This document shows, one piece after another, positions 51,285-60,852 of a stretch of 64,000 nt of DNA (positions are counted from its first letter, which is position 1; each line of letters begins with the position of its first letter). The translations under genes and the position numbers were made by a program. Location of the stretch: contig RXIW01000012.1 in assembly GCA_003989065.1 (NCBI GenBank), forward strand, positions 1-64,000, written 5' to 3'. Source of the DNA: Candidatus Competibacteraceae bacterium (GTDB lineage: Bacteria > Pseudomonadota > Gammaproteobacteria > Competibacterales > Competibacteraceae). The notes below the pieces were generated by a model that saw only the letters and a list, made by a program, of their open reading frames with translations, did no database searches and had not been told where the DNA came from.

Positions 51285-53825
51285 ATGCCCATTAGCTTGA
51301 ATGACTTTCGGCAAGTCGCGCAACTCGATGTCAATCGATTGACGCAAAATGTCGCTGGCGATCAACTGGTCCAAGCGCCTCGCGGTTTTTTCGGACGCAT
51401 TGCCTATGCGGTTACCGGCCCTTCGGCGACGGAAGGACAAGCCAATCAGGCGGTCATCCAAAACCTGCGGCAGGCGCTCGTGACGGGCTACGGCAATGCG
51501 ATTGCCGATGCCGCCATGCATGGGATCGACGCCACCCAGGATCTGTCTTCGCGCAATATCAAAACCGTGCTGGACACGGCGGCGCGGTTGGGTCACGAAC
51601 AGCGCTTGACCAATCAAGCCTTGATCAGCCAGTTCATCAACCCGCGCGACCCCATGAGTCCGCTGAATACGATCTTTTCCACCCACAACAATTATTCGCT
51701 GCAGGATTTATCGCCCAAGGATCAGCGGGCCTTGCAGAATCAGGTGCTCAATCAGCTGATGAGCGATACCCGCTTTTCGCGCGAACCGATGACTCCGCAT
51801 GATATTACCCAGGTCATCAACGCCACGGTGCGGGATTTCCAGGAGGCCAGGCATTCGGATTTCGAGACCAACAAAGCCCATCTGGAAGCCCATTTTCGGA
51901 CCCAGCTTGGGGTGGCCAAACCTTCGATCGACCATCTCAACCAAACGGTCGCGACCTGGAAAGCCAGCGTCACTCCGGCGCATGTCCAAGCGGGCAACGC
52001 CATGGAGACGGCGATGGATCACCTGGATCACAACGTCGAATTGTTGTCGGAGTGTCCCATCGGCCAGCAAGCGGTCGATCAGCATGTGCTGACGATCCAG
52101 AACCATATCCTGGATTTGAATCAGGCGATCGCCGACCTGGGGAACTTGCAGGCCGGCAGTCCGGACCCGGCTCTGGTTCAGGCGATGATCCAGGATATTC
52201 AAGACCAGGTTCAGGTATTGAATACCCAGGTGCAGTATCTGAACAACTTCAAGAACGCCAATCCGATCTCCGATCATGAGATCGTCGAGGCCCGCTGTCT
52301 GCACCGCGACACCGCGCTTCGCCTCATCGACGACGCATTGCTAGTCGAACAGAGCAAACCCCTGCAGAATCAGGATCCAAACAAGATCCAGCGCTTGATG
52401 ACCTTGGCCACGGATTTGGCTCTGGATTCGGCCAACGAGCGCGGTGCCAATCCCGCCCGTGATAACACGGTGAGCGATGACGATATTCGCACCCGGCTTG
52501 GCGACTACCAGGGACAGTTGCAGCGTCAGTTGCGAGAGGCAGGCGTACCCGGTCGCAATCTCAAGGAACACTATCTGGACGCGCAGGCCGAACTGCTGAA
52601 CCAGCAGCCGTGGGACACGATCGGCAAGACCATCCGGTTCGTCGATGGCAACGTGCAGCACACCTATCAAAGCACCCTGACTCCGGCCGCACAGATGCGG
52701 ATCAGCGATCCGACCCCAGGCGTGGGAGGGCATGGCCAGCGGGATTTGTTCCCGACCAGCTATAACGGCCAGGGGGTGGCCGCCCACGCCAGCAGCGAGA
52801 CGACCCACGCCTCCAACCTGTATGCGTCGGAATTCCGGTCGAGCACCGGCACGGTGCTTTATCAGGGCGTGCGTCACGCCATCCATTCGGCCTATGGTCT
52901 CGATACCGGGGCTACGCGCGACGCCGGCAATCTGAACCGGGCGCGGGAATCTATTCTGGCGGCGCTGGCTTTGAAGCCGCAGCTGATGCAGCAGGCGCTG
53001 GCCGGCCAGACCGTGACCTTCCGCACCACCTCGACTTCGCTGGTGACGCCGGATGCGTTTCGGCGGGGCCACAGCGACGAGGCGCTGATGCTCAGAGAAC
53101 AGGTGGCTGCCTTCGCCGAACTGAGCGATCCGGCCAATCAGCCGCTGACGCTGAACGTGATCGACGACAATGGCAATCCGCGGCAAATTCAGGTCAAGCT
53201 GGACGTGGCGACCTTCAACTTTGGGGTCAACGCTGGCGCGGTCAACTGGTACTCGCCGCTGGTCGGTGGCTGGACCCAGTCCCATGGTGTCAACGAAGAG
53301 GGCATGAAGAAGCTGCTGGGCAGCACCGACCCGAGCAAGCCCTTGGGTGGCTGGGTCGAAGCGCATCTCGCCGAGCATCCCACCGATCCGAACAATCGCC
53401 ATATTCTCGAGCTGTCGCAGCAGATCCGCGAGATGTACACCTCCGGTTCGCATCGTAGCCAGGAGCACGACACCTACAAGATGGCGGCACGATTGCTGTT
53501 GTTGACCCATCTGCTGGAGGGCGTGCCGCTGTCCAACTGCAAGAGCGGCAAGGACCGCACCGGGATGCTGGATGCGGAAGTGAAGTTCCTGGCCCATCAA
53601 CTGGAGGCCACCGGCGAGGTGCCCAAGCCGGGACAGCCGCTGACCCCGGAGCAGAGCCGCATCTTCCGGGAAATCGCCATGAACGCTGGCAATCTGGAAG
53701 TGCAGAAGCAGAATACCGGCATCGGGGGCTATAAGACCGAGGGCGTCGATTCGATCTCCGAACGGGTCGGTGATGACGACGCCCGCCGCATCGTGCGGGG
53801 CGGTTCGAAGGCGGTCAAGACCTGA
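51285..53825 (+). CDS. Type III effector with SopB/IpgD-type inositol-phosphate phosphatase signature
   Basis: An 846-residue protein. Residues about 30-110 resemble the shared N-terminal region of the other effectors, and a long helical region follows to about 400. The C-terminal half has the features of SopB/IpgD: a FNFGVN motif at about 643-648, then SNCKSGKDRTGMLDAEVKF with the CX5R catalytic site (C752, R758), and an AGNLEVQKQNTGIGGYK stretch beyond. SopB and IpgD dephosphorylate host phosphoinositides after translocation. SopB is about 560 residues, so the extra length is the N-terminal region. Substrate is inferred from the motif. Confidence 0.85.
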   Translation: MPISLNDFRQVAQLDVNRLTQNVAGDQLVQAPRGFFGRIAYAVTGPSATEGQANQAVIQNLRQALVTGYGNAIADAAMHGIDATQDLSSRNIKTVLDTAARLGHEQRLTNQALISQFINPRDPMSPLNTIFSTHNNYSLQDLSPKDQRALQNQVLNQLMSDTRFSREPMTPHDITQVINATVRDFQEARHSDFETNKAHLEAHFRTQLGVAKPSIDHLNQTVATWKASVTPAHVQAGNAMETAMDHLDHNVELLSECPIGQQAVDQHVLTIQNHILDLNQAIADLGNLQAGSPDPALVQAMIQDIQDQVQVLNTQVQYLNNFKNANPISDHEIVEARCLHRDTALRLIDDALLVEQSKPLQNQDPNKIQRLMTLATDLALDSANERGANPARDNTVSDDDIRTRLGDYQGQLQRQLREAGVPGRNLKEHYLDAQAELLNQQPWDTIGKTIRFVDGNVQHTYQSTLTPAAQMRISDPTPGVGGHGQRDLFPTSYNGQGVAAHASSETTHASNLYASEFRSSTGTVLYQGVRHAIHSAYGLDTGATRDAGNLNRARESILAALALKPQLMQQALAGQTVTFRTTSTSLVTPDAFRRGHSDEALMLREQVAAFAELSDPANQPLTLNVIDDNGNPRQIQVKLDVATFNFGVNAGAVNWYSPLVGGWTQSHGVNEEGMKKLLGSTDPSKPLGGWVEAHLAEHPTDPNNRHILELSQQIREMYTSGSHRSQEHDTYKMAARLLLLTHLLEGVPLSNCKSGKDRTGMLDAEVKFLAHQLEATGEVPKPGQPLTPEQSRIFREIAMNAGNLEVQKQNTGIGGYKTEGVDSISERVGDDDARRIVRGGSKAVKT

Positions 53826-53902
53826 GTGGCGCGGTTGGCTGCGGGCGGTCGTCTGGCCCACCGCAGCCCGCGAATGAGTGCGAGCGGCGGTCATGGGGGA
53901 AT

Positions 53903-54985
53903 GTGAGCAGCTTGTCGGGTGAGCCTTTGGACGCGGCCGAACTCGCTGATTTGGCCGTCGCCATCAAGTCCTGGGGGCGGGAGCTGGGCTTTCAGCAGAT
54001 CGGCGTCGCCGGGATCGATCTAGGCCAGCACGAAGCTTGGTTGCTGGACTGGCTGGGGCAGGGTTGTCACGGCGAGATGCGTTACATGGCCCAGCATGGC
54101 GTACGCCGGAGTCGGCCGGCGGAGTTGGTCCCCGGCACGGTGCGTGTCGTCACTGCCCGGATGGATTATTGGCCGCCGGAAGGGGCCGAGCCCTGGCGGG
54201 TGCTGGCCGATCCCGCGCTGGGCTATGTGTCCCGTTACGCGCTGGGGCGGGATTATCACAAAGTCCTGCGACAACGCCTGCAACGCCTGGCCGATCGCAT
54301 CGCCGCCGCCATCGGGCCGTTCGGTTACCGGGTGTTCACCGACAGCGCCCCGGTGCTGGAGAAGGCGCTGGCGGAACAGGCTGGACTGGGCTGGATCGGC
54401 AAGCACAGCAATCTGCTGGCGCGGCGGACCGGCTCCTGGTTTTTCCTGGGGGAGCTGTACGTGGACCTACCCTTGCCGGTGGATCAGCCGGTGACGGCGC
54501 ATTGCGGCCGCTGCAACGCCTGTCTGGACATCTGTCCGACCCGCGCCATCGTTGCGCCCTATCGGGTCGATGCCCGCCGTTGCATCTCCTACCTGACCAT
54601 CGAGTTGCACGGACCGATTCCGCTGGGGTTGCGCCGCGCGATCGGCAATCGGATCTATGGCTGCGACGACTGCCAACTGGTCTGCCCGTGGAATCGCTTT
54701 GCCCGACCGACCGTGGAAGCGGATTTCCGTGTTCGCCATGGCCTGGATGCGCCCCAGCTGACGGAATTGTTCGGCTGGAGCGAGGTGGAGTTCCTGCGCC
54801 GCAGCGAAGGCAGCGCCATCCGCCGGATTGGTCACGAACGCTGGCTGCGCAATATCGCCGTCGCGCTCGGCAACGCCCCGCGTTCGGCGGCGATTCTGGC
54901 GGCGCTACAGGCTCGCCAGGCCGATCCATCGGCGTTGGTGCGGGAGCATGTCGCCTGGGCGCTGGCGGAGCAGGCCGGAAAATAG
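53903..54985 (+). CDS. queG: Epoxyqueuosine reductase
   Basis: The 360-residue cobalamin-dependent iron-sulfur enzyme makes the last step of queuosine synthesis in tRNA. Two 4Fe-4S motifs are seen: CGRCNACLDICPTRAI and CDDCQLVCPWN. YFLGELYVDL-like FFLGELYVDLPL and GWIGKHSNLL are also typical. The start is a GTG at 53903 behind GGGGGA. A C-terminal HEAT-like tail (about 310-358) fits long QueG forms. Confidence 0.94.
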   Translation: MSSLSGEPLDAAELADLAVAIKSWGRELGFQQIGVAGIDLGQHEAWLLDWLGQGCHGEMRYMAQHGVRRSRPAELVPGTVRVVTARMDYWPPEGAEPWRVLADPALGYVSRYALGRDYHKVLRQRLQRLADRIAAAIGPFGYRVFTDSAPVLEKALAEQAGLGWIGKHSNLLARRTGSWFFLGELYVDLPLPVDQPVTAHCGRCNACLDICPTRAIVAPYRVDARRCISYLTIELHGPIPLGLRRAIGNRIYGCDDCQLVCPWNRFARPTVEADFRVRHGLDAPQLTELFGWSEVEFLRRSEGSAIRRIGHERWLRNIAVALGNAPRSAAILAALQARQADPSALVREHVAWALAEQAGK

Positions 54986-54997
54986 CCGATCGCAACG

Positions 54998-56398
54998 CTA
55001 TTCTTCGTCGCCGATCCGGTATTCCTTGATGCGGCGCTTCAGGGTCGACAGCGGAATGCCCAGATCGCGGGCGACCGCCGCCTTGTTGTACTGGTTGCGG
55101 GCCAGGGCATCCAGAATCATCTGCCGCTCCATGTCCTTGAGGTGGGTGCGGGCGTCGGCCGCTGTCGTGGATCGGGGCGTGGAGATCGGTTCGGCGGGCG
55201 CGGTGGGACGGGCCGACGCGGCTGGAACCGAAATGGGCTCATGGACCAGTGGCCGCACCTCGCGTGACAGGCGCAGGTCTTCCGGCTGGATATCCCGATC
55301 GCCACACAGCACCGCCGCTCGCTCCAGCACATTGCGCAGTTCGCGTACGTTGCCGGGCCAGGAGTAGTTCTGCAGAGTCGCCATGGCTGCTGGTGAAATC
55401 CGGTGATTCAGTCGCAGCCGCTCGCACAGCTGCTGGGCGATGAGCGGGATGTCCTCCTGGATCTCTCGCAGCGCCGGCACCTCGATCGGCACCACCGACA
55501 GGCGGTAATACAGGTCGGTGCGGAAGGTTCCGGCCCGGACCATGGCTTCCAGGTCGCGGTGGGTGGCGGTGATGACTCGCACGTCCACCCGGGTCGATTT
55601 GTCCGAGCCGATCGGTGTCACCTCGCGGGTTTCCAGCACCCGCAGCAGGCGCGGTTGCAGATCCAGCGGCAGTTCGCCGATTTCGTCGATGAACAGGGTG
55701 CCGGTATGGGCCTGGCGGAACGCGCCCTCGCGGGAACCGGTGGCCCCGGTGAATGCACCCTTGATGTGGCCGAACAGGTCGTTGCGGACCATTTCCGGGT
55801 CGGTGACCGAGGCGTCGAACACCACCAGCGGTCCCGGGCGGCCGGAGAAGGCGTGCAGGGTGCGCGCCACCAGCTCCTTGCCCGCGCCGGATTCGCCGTG
55901 CAGATGCACGGTGGTCGGGGTAGAGGCTACCGCCCGGATCAGGCCGTACAGTTCCCGCATCCGCTCGCTTGCGCCCACCAGCTCGCCCAAGTGATCCTGC
56001 CGCGGCACCGCCACCTTGCGTTCCTCGGTGTGCTGGCGGATCAACAGTTGCGAATAGCCGAACCGGCACTCGGCCTGATCGGGTATGTAGGCTTCGGTGA
56101 CGCGGACATTGTTGATGAAGGTGCCGTTGGTGGATTCCAGATCGCGCAGCAGCAGGCCGTTCGGGGTCATGCGAATTTCGGCGTGCCGGCGCGACACCGC
56201 CCGGTCGGTCAACACCACGTCGTTGTCCGGCGCGGTACCGATGCGCACGGTCGGCAGCCCGAGGCTGATTTCCAGACCGGCGTCCGCTCCGGAAATCACC
56301 CGTAGTTCGATCGCCTCGAACTTGACCCGTAGTTTGGACTGGGAAGCCGCGACGATGATTTCGGTACCTTCGCCGCTAAAAGAAGTGGATGTCGCCAT
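54998..56398 (-). CDS. FHA-domain sigma-54-dependent transcriptional activator
   Basis: A 466-residue activator with an N-terminal FHA domain (about 28-125: VRIGTAPDNDVVLTDRAVSR, LRDLESTNGTFINNVRV), an AAA+ domain (GESGAGKELVARTLH, sigma-54 loop GAFTGA at 214-219, GTLFIDEIGELPLDLQPRLL), and a Fis-type helix-turn-helix at the end (NKAAVARDLGIPLSTLKRRI). An FHA sensor implies control by a Ser/Thr phosphoprotein. No kinase gene of that kind or sigma-54 promoter is seen nearby, so its targets are unknown. Confidence 0.9.
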   Translation of the reverse strand: MATSTSFSGEGTEIIVAASQSKLRVKFEAIELRVISGADAGLEISLGLPTVRIGTAPDNDVVLTDRAVSRRHAEIRMTPNGLLLRDLESTNGTFINNVRVTEAYIPDQAECRFGYSQLLIRQHTEERKVAVPRQDHLGELVGASERMRELYGLIRAVASTPTTVHLHGESGAGKELVARTLHAFSGRPGPLVVFDASVTDPEMVRNDLFGHIKGAFTGATGSREGAFRQAHTGTLFIDEIGELPLDLQPRLLRVLETREVTPIGSDKSTRVDVRVITATHRDLEAMVRAGTFRTDLYYRLSVVPIEVPALREIQEDIPLIAQQLCERLRLNHRISPAAMATLQNYSWPGNVRELRNVLERAAVLCGDRDIQPEDLRLSREVRPLVHEPISVPAASARPTAPAEPISTPRSTTAADARTHLKDMERQMILDALARNQYNKAAVARDLGIPLSTLKRRIKEYRIGDEE

Positions 56399-56603
56399 TT
56401 CATTGCCGGAATGGTTGTGATTGATTCAATTTTATACCAATCTGCTCGGTAAAATGGCTGTAACGATGGATTTCCGTTCGAGTAGCGCTGACGCGGCGTC
56501 ATCGGGCGCTCCGCCCGGCGTACAATGACAAATCGACGTCGGAGCGACCGTCAGGCGGTTCGCCCGTTGCCCATTCCGTTCTCCATGCAACCCGTCTTTC
56601 GCC

Positions 56604-57419
56604 ATGAACGATACCGCGCCTGTTGCTGTTGCCGCGACCGCTTTGCTCGGTCCCGGCGATCCGCCCGCATTTACCGTCTTCAATGCCGCCGGTCGCGCGC
56701 CGCTGGTGCTGGTGTGCGACCATGCCAGCAATCGCGTGCCCGCTACGCTCGGCCAACTGGGTCTGGGGCCGGCGGAGCTGTCCCAGCACATCGCCTGGGA
56801 CATCGGTGCGGCGTATGTCACCCGCTGGCTGGCGGAGCGGCTGGACGCCCCGGCGGTGCTGGCCGGTTTTTCCCGGCTGGTGATCGACTGCAATCGCGCG
56901 CCCGGCGATCCCGACTCGATCGTCGAGGTCAGCGACGGCGTCGGCGTGCCCGGCAATCGGGCGCTCGACGATCTGCAGGCCGAGGCGCGGCTGGACGCGG
57001 TGTTCTGGCCCTATCATCACGCCGTCACCCAGGCGCTGAGCCATCGCTGGCGGCACGGCCAGGAGGCGCCGGCGCTGATCGCCATTCACAGCTTCACCCC
57101 AGTGATGAACGGTTTCGCCCGTCCCTGGCATATCGGCGTGCTGTGGAACCGCGATCCTCGGCTGGCCGAGCCCCTGCTGGCACGCTTGCGAATCCAGGGC
57201 GATCTCTGCGTCGGGGACAATCAGCCCTATTCTGGGCGCGAAACCGGCTTCACCATGGACGCCCATGGCGGTGCGGCTGGATTGCCGCACGTCGAAATCG
57301 AGATCCGCCAGGATCTGCTGGCCGATGAGGATGGCTGCTTGTGCTGGGCCAAGGTGGTGGGCAAGGCCCTGGAGGCGGTGTTAGCCGACAGCAGCCTGTA
57401 TCGGGTAGCGCACTACTGA
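56604..57419 (+). CDS. N-formylglutamate amidohydrolase family protein
   Basis: A 271-residue soluble protein matching the FGase family: LVLVCDHASNRVPA, HIAWDIGAAYVTRWLAERL, RLVIDCNRAPGDPDSI, IHSFTPVMNG, DNQPYSGRETGFTMDAHG, and LPHVEIEIRQDLL. Members hydrolyse N-formyl-L-glutamate in one histidine degradation route, or similar N-acyl amino acids. No hut genes are nearby. It is divergent from the FHA activator gene. Confidence 0.88.
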   Translation: MNDTAPVAVAATALLGPGDPPAFTVFNAAGRAPLVLVCDHASNRVPATLGQLGLGPAELSQHIAWDIGAAYVTRWLAERLDAPAVLAGFSRLVIDCNRAPGDPDSIVEVSDGVGVPGNRALDDLQAEARLDAVFWPYHHAVTQALSHRWRHGQEAPALIAIHSFTPVMNGFARPWHIGVLWNRDPRLAEPLLARLRIQGDLCVGDNQPYSGRETGFTMDAHGGAAGLPHVEIEIRQDLLADEDGCLCWAKVVGKALEAVLADSSLYRVAHY

Positions 57420-57441
57420 CGCCAGGCGGAGGAGGGCGCGT

Positions 57442-59157
57442 TCAGCCGGCGGACTCGATGTGGCGCACGATCAGTTGCAGCCGCCGCGTCCCCTGCCATT
57501 CGTTCACCTCCAGCTGATAGGCGAGCCGGACCTGCGGCGGGCATGGTTCGGTGCGATTGAAAGCCACCGCCTCCACGGTCGCGCCGGCTCCCGGCAGCCG
57601 TACGTTCAGTCGCAGGTGGCGGTGGTCGGAAAAGAACTGTTGGGACGCCACCTCGAACACGTTGTCGAACAGCGGTTCCGGGAAGCCCTGTCCCCAGGGG
57701 CCGCCGGCGCGCACCAGCTCCGCCGCCTCCAGCTGCAGTTCCGCCGCCGTCAGTTCGCCGTCACTCCAGAGACAGCCGCGTAGATCTTCCTCGCGCAGTA
57801 CCCGGCGCGCTTCGGCGTCGAAGGCATCCTGGAACGCCGCCAGGTGAGCGGCGGGCAGGCTGAGGCCGGCGGCGGCGGCATGGCCGCCGAAACGGGTGAT
57901 CAGTCCCGGCTGGTGCGCGGCGATAGTCGCCAGCGCGTCGCGGATGTGCAGCCCCGTCACTGAACGGGCCGAACCACGCAATTGTCCCTCGATGTTGTCG
58001 GGCGCGAAGGCGATCACCGGGCGATGCAGCTGCTCCTTGATGCGGCCGGCCACGATGCCGACTACGCCGGGATGCCAGTCGGGATCGAACAGGCAAAGGC
58101 CGAAGGGCAGCTCGCGTCCATTTGGTAGCGAGCGCTCCAGGCTGACCAGCGCCTGATTTTGCATGTCGGCCTCGATGGAGCGGCGCTCGCGGTTGAGCGC
58201 ATCCAGCCGTTGCGCCAGCTGGCGGGCCTGAACGGGATCGTCGCACAACAGGCAATCGATGCTCAGACTCATGTCGGTCAGCCGCCCGGCGGCGTTGATG
58301 CGCGGCCCGAGTTGAAAACCCAGATCCGCCGCCGTCACCCGCGCTGCCGGACGCTTGGCGATGTCGAGCAGGGCGTGGATGCCCGGCGTTCCCAACCCGG
58401 CGCGAATGCGGCGCAGGCCCTGCTCCACCAGGATGCGGTTGGTGTGGTCCAGCGCCGCCACATCGGCCACCGTCCCCAGCGCTACCAGATCGAGCATCTG
58501 CGCCAGATTCGGTTCCGATAGTCCTTGTTCGGCGAACCAGCCGCTGGTCCGCAACCGAGTTCGCAGGGCGATCAGGACGTAGAAGATGACGCCCACACCG
58601 GCCAGATGTTTGCTGGGAAAGGCGTCGCCCGGTTGATTGGGATTGATCAGCGCATCCGCCGCCGGCAAGGTTGGCCCCGGCAGGTGATGGTCGGTGATCA
58701 GCACCTTCATGCCGTGCGCTTGGGCGGCGCGCACGCCGTCGTGGCTGGAGATGCCGTTATCGACCGTGATCAACAGGTCGGGGTGCTGGGCGGCGGCGAC
58801 CGCGACGATTTCCGGGGTCAGGCCATAGCCGTGTACGAAGCGGTTGGGCACCACGTAGCGCACGTCCGCCGCGCCCAGCGCGCGCAGGGCGCGCACCGCC
58901 AGAGCGCAACTGGTGGCGCCGTCGGCGTCGAGATCGGCCACCACCACGATGCGCCAACGCTGGCGCAGGGCGGCGTGCAACAATTCCACGGCCAGGTCGA
59001 TGTTCTTGAAGGCAGCCGGCGAGCTCAGCGCGCGCAAGTCGCGATCCAGCTCGCCGACGGAGCGCAGATTGCGGGCGGCGTAAATGCGTTGCAGCAGCGG
59101 TGGGACCGGCAGATCGCCGGTCGGCGCGGGTGGGCGGCGGACGATGGTGAGGGTCAT
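57442..59157 (-). CDS. recJ: Single-stranded-DNA-specific exonuclease RecJ
   Basis: A 571-residue 5'-3' exonuclease used in recombination and mismatch repair. DHH-family motifs are present: VADLDADGATSCALAVRAL, TVDNGISSHDGVRAA, LITDHHLPGPTLPAADALINPN, and LVALGTVADVAALDHTNR. The DHHA1 domain has FGGHAAAAGLSL. Length and motif order are normal. It ends just before the FGase stop, and the diguanylate cyclase gene is two bases upstream on the same strand. Confidence 0.96.
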   Translation of the reverse strand: MTLTIVRRPPAPTGDLPVPPLLQRIYAARNLRSVGELDRDLRALSSPAAFKNIDLAVELLHAALRQRWRIVVVADLDADGATSCALAVRALRALGAADVRYVVPNRFVHGYGLTPEIVAVAAAQHPDLLITVDNGISSHDGVRAAQAHGMKVLITDHHLPGPTLPAADALINPNQPGDAFPSKHLAGVGVIFYVLIALRTRLRTSGWFAEQGLSEPNLAQMLDLVALGTVADVAALDHTNRILVEQGLRRIRAGLGTPGIHALLDIAKRPAARVTAADLGFQLGPRINAAGRLTDMSLSIDCLLCDDPVQARQLAQRLDALNRERRSIEADMQNQALVSLERSLPNGRELPFGLCLFDPDWHPGVVGIVAGRIKEQLHRPVIAFAPDNIEGQLRGSARSVTGLHIRDALATIAAHQPGLITRFGGHAAAAGLSLPAAHLAAFQDAFDAEARRVLREEDLRGCLWSDGELTAAELQLEAAELVRAGGPWGQGFPEPLFDNVFEVASQQFFSDHRHLRLNVRLPGAGATVEAVAFNRTEPCPPQVRLAYQLEVNEWQGTRRLQLIVRHIESAG

Positions 59158-59159
59158 GG

Positions 59160-60806
59160 CTAAGAATCGGCCGGTAGGGGCTCGACCCGGTTCCGGCCAT
59201 TCTGCTTGGCCTGGTACAGGGCGGTGTCGGCTTGGCGAAGCAGCGCGTTCAGATCGGCGATGGCGGGACCGAGACTGGCCAGCCCCAGGCTGACGGTGAG
59301 GTGTAGCGGCCCCAGATCGGTGGCGATGGCTTGTTGGGTGATCATCAGGCGCAACCGTTCTGCGACCATCCAGGCGGCCTTGGCTTCGGTCTGGGGCAAC
59401 AGGATCGCGAATTCTTCACCGCCGATCCGGGCGAACAGATCGACCTCGCGCAGCAGCTGCTGTCCGGTTGCGGCCAGGACTTGCAGCGCCAGATCGCCGA
59501 CGGGATGGCCGTAGCGATCGTTGATGATCTTGAAATGATCGGCGTCGAGCAGCAGCAGGGACAGCGGCATGTGATAACGCCGTGCCCGTTCGAATTCGTG
59601 TTTGGCGAACTCGAAGAAATAACGGCGGTTGCGCAGGCCGGTCAGGCTGTCGGTGGTGGCCAGTTCGAGCAATTGCGCCTGTGCCTTCTTGCGTTCGGCC
59701 ACTTCCCGCTCCAGTTCGAGGGTCCGCTCGCTGATCTGAGCCAGCGCGCCGCCGAACGCTTCGACCGCAGTCGCGATGTCGTCCAGTTCGCGTAGCTGTT
59801 CCCGCCGCGGGCGAACCGGGCTGCGCGTGGTCTTGACCCGCTGCAGATCGGCCGTGACCCGGATGATCGGGTTGATGATCGCCCAGCGAAAAAAGTAGAT
59901 GCCCGCGGTGAATAGCAGGATCAGTCCACAGAAGGTGATGGCGACCGCGAACATGGCGTATTTGGCGTAGCGGGCAATTTCGAAGCTCCCTTCGGAAGCA
60001 GCGATGGCGGCGTCGACGGACAGGTCGTCGGTCAGATTGCCCAGAATGGCGCGGGCCTGGGTCCAGGCGGCGGTCAACGCGTCCTCGGCGTCGAAGATCT
60101 GACGCTGAAACTGCAGCAGTCGCTGGATGCGTTCGGCCAGCGGGTCGGAGGATGGACCGAAGCGGGCCTGATAGTCCTTGAAGCGTTGTTCCAGGGTTGA
60201 CAGGGCGATGCGAGTGGTCGCCGATCGGGGATTGGTCAGGCCGTTTTGCAGGACCAGGCGCAATTCCGGCATCAGCGACCGGAGCTCGGCGGTCTTCTCA
60301 TCGACGCTGACCAGAGGGGGATAGGTGGTCGATTCGCTCGATTCGTGCAGTTGTGGTCCGCTGTCGAGCCGCGCCTGTTCTATTTCGATCCGCCGACGGG
60401 TGGTGTCTTGCTGGTTGCGGTAGGTGGTCATGCGCTCGGCCAGCTGGTAGATCTGGTTGACCTGGTCGGTCATGGCGGCGTTCTTGTCGTAGGCGGTATT
60501 CATGGCCATGACCCGGATCGCCAGCAGCGATTCGCGTCGTTCGCGCGGTTCAGGACTGCTGCGAATGACCTCGCCGAAAACCTTGAGCCGCTCCAGGTTG
60601 AGGGCGGTGCGCACCTGGATCTGAATGTCCGGCAGCAGGATTTGCGAGGTGTGATCGGCCAGTCGCAGGATGTCGTATTGCACCTTGAGTTGGATGAAGG
60701 CGGCGACGCTGCCCAGCCCGGCGGCGATGGCGGCGATCAGGACTAGGGTGGGAACCAGTCGTGGTTTCCGGCATGTTGTCTGGTCGGCGCTGTCATCTGG
60801 ATTCAT
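59160..60806 (-). CDS. Membrane-bound diguanylate cyclase
   Basis: A 548-residue inner-membrane protein that probably makes cyclic di-GMP. It has a membrane helix at about 19-39, a helical periplasmic sensor region, a second helix near 287-310, a HAMP-like linker and coiled coil, and a GGDEF domain. The active site is GGEEF (residues 462-466), a functional variant. An RxxD inhibitory site (REVD, 453-456) lies five residues before it. ATG 60806 is chosen since the membrane helix then lies near the N-terminus. Confidence 0.92.
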   Translation of the reverse strand: MNPDDSADQTTCRKPRLVPTLVLIAAIAAGLGSVAAFIQLKVQYDILRLADHTSQILLPDIQIQVRTALNLERLKVFGEVIRSSPEPRERRESLLAIRVMAMNTAYDKNAAMTDQVNQIYQLAERMTTYRNQQDTTRRRIEIEQARLDSGPQLHESSESTTYPPLVSVDEKTAELRSLMPELRLVLQNGLTNPRSATTRIALSTLEQRFKDYQARFGPSSDPLAERIQRLLQFQRQIFDAEDALTAAWTQARAILGNLTDDLSVDAAIAASEGSFEIARYAKYAMFAVAITFCGLILLFTAGIYFFRWAIINPIIRVTADLQRVKTTRSPVRPRREQLRELDDIATAVEAFGGALAQISERTLELEREVAERKKAQAQLLELATTDSLTGLRNRRYFFEFAKHEFERARRYHMPLSLLLLDADHFKIINDRYGHPVGDLALQVLAATGQQLLREVDLFARIGGEEFAILLPQTEAKAAWMVAERLRLMITQQAIATDLGPLHLTVSLGLASLGPAIADLNALLRQADTALYQAKQNGRNRVEPLPADS

Positions 60807-60852
60807 GCTGCTGCATCCTGATTCACGAGCGAGATTAATCGGCCAATCACAA

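Noticed and set aside
52341..53894. 517-codon minus-strand open frame opposite the SopB-like gene
   Set aside because: It is antisense to a gene with a clear catalytic motif and has no recognisable domain; high GC content explains its length.
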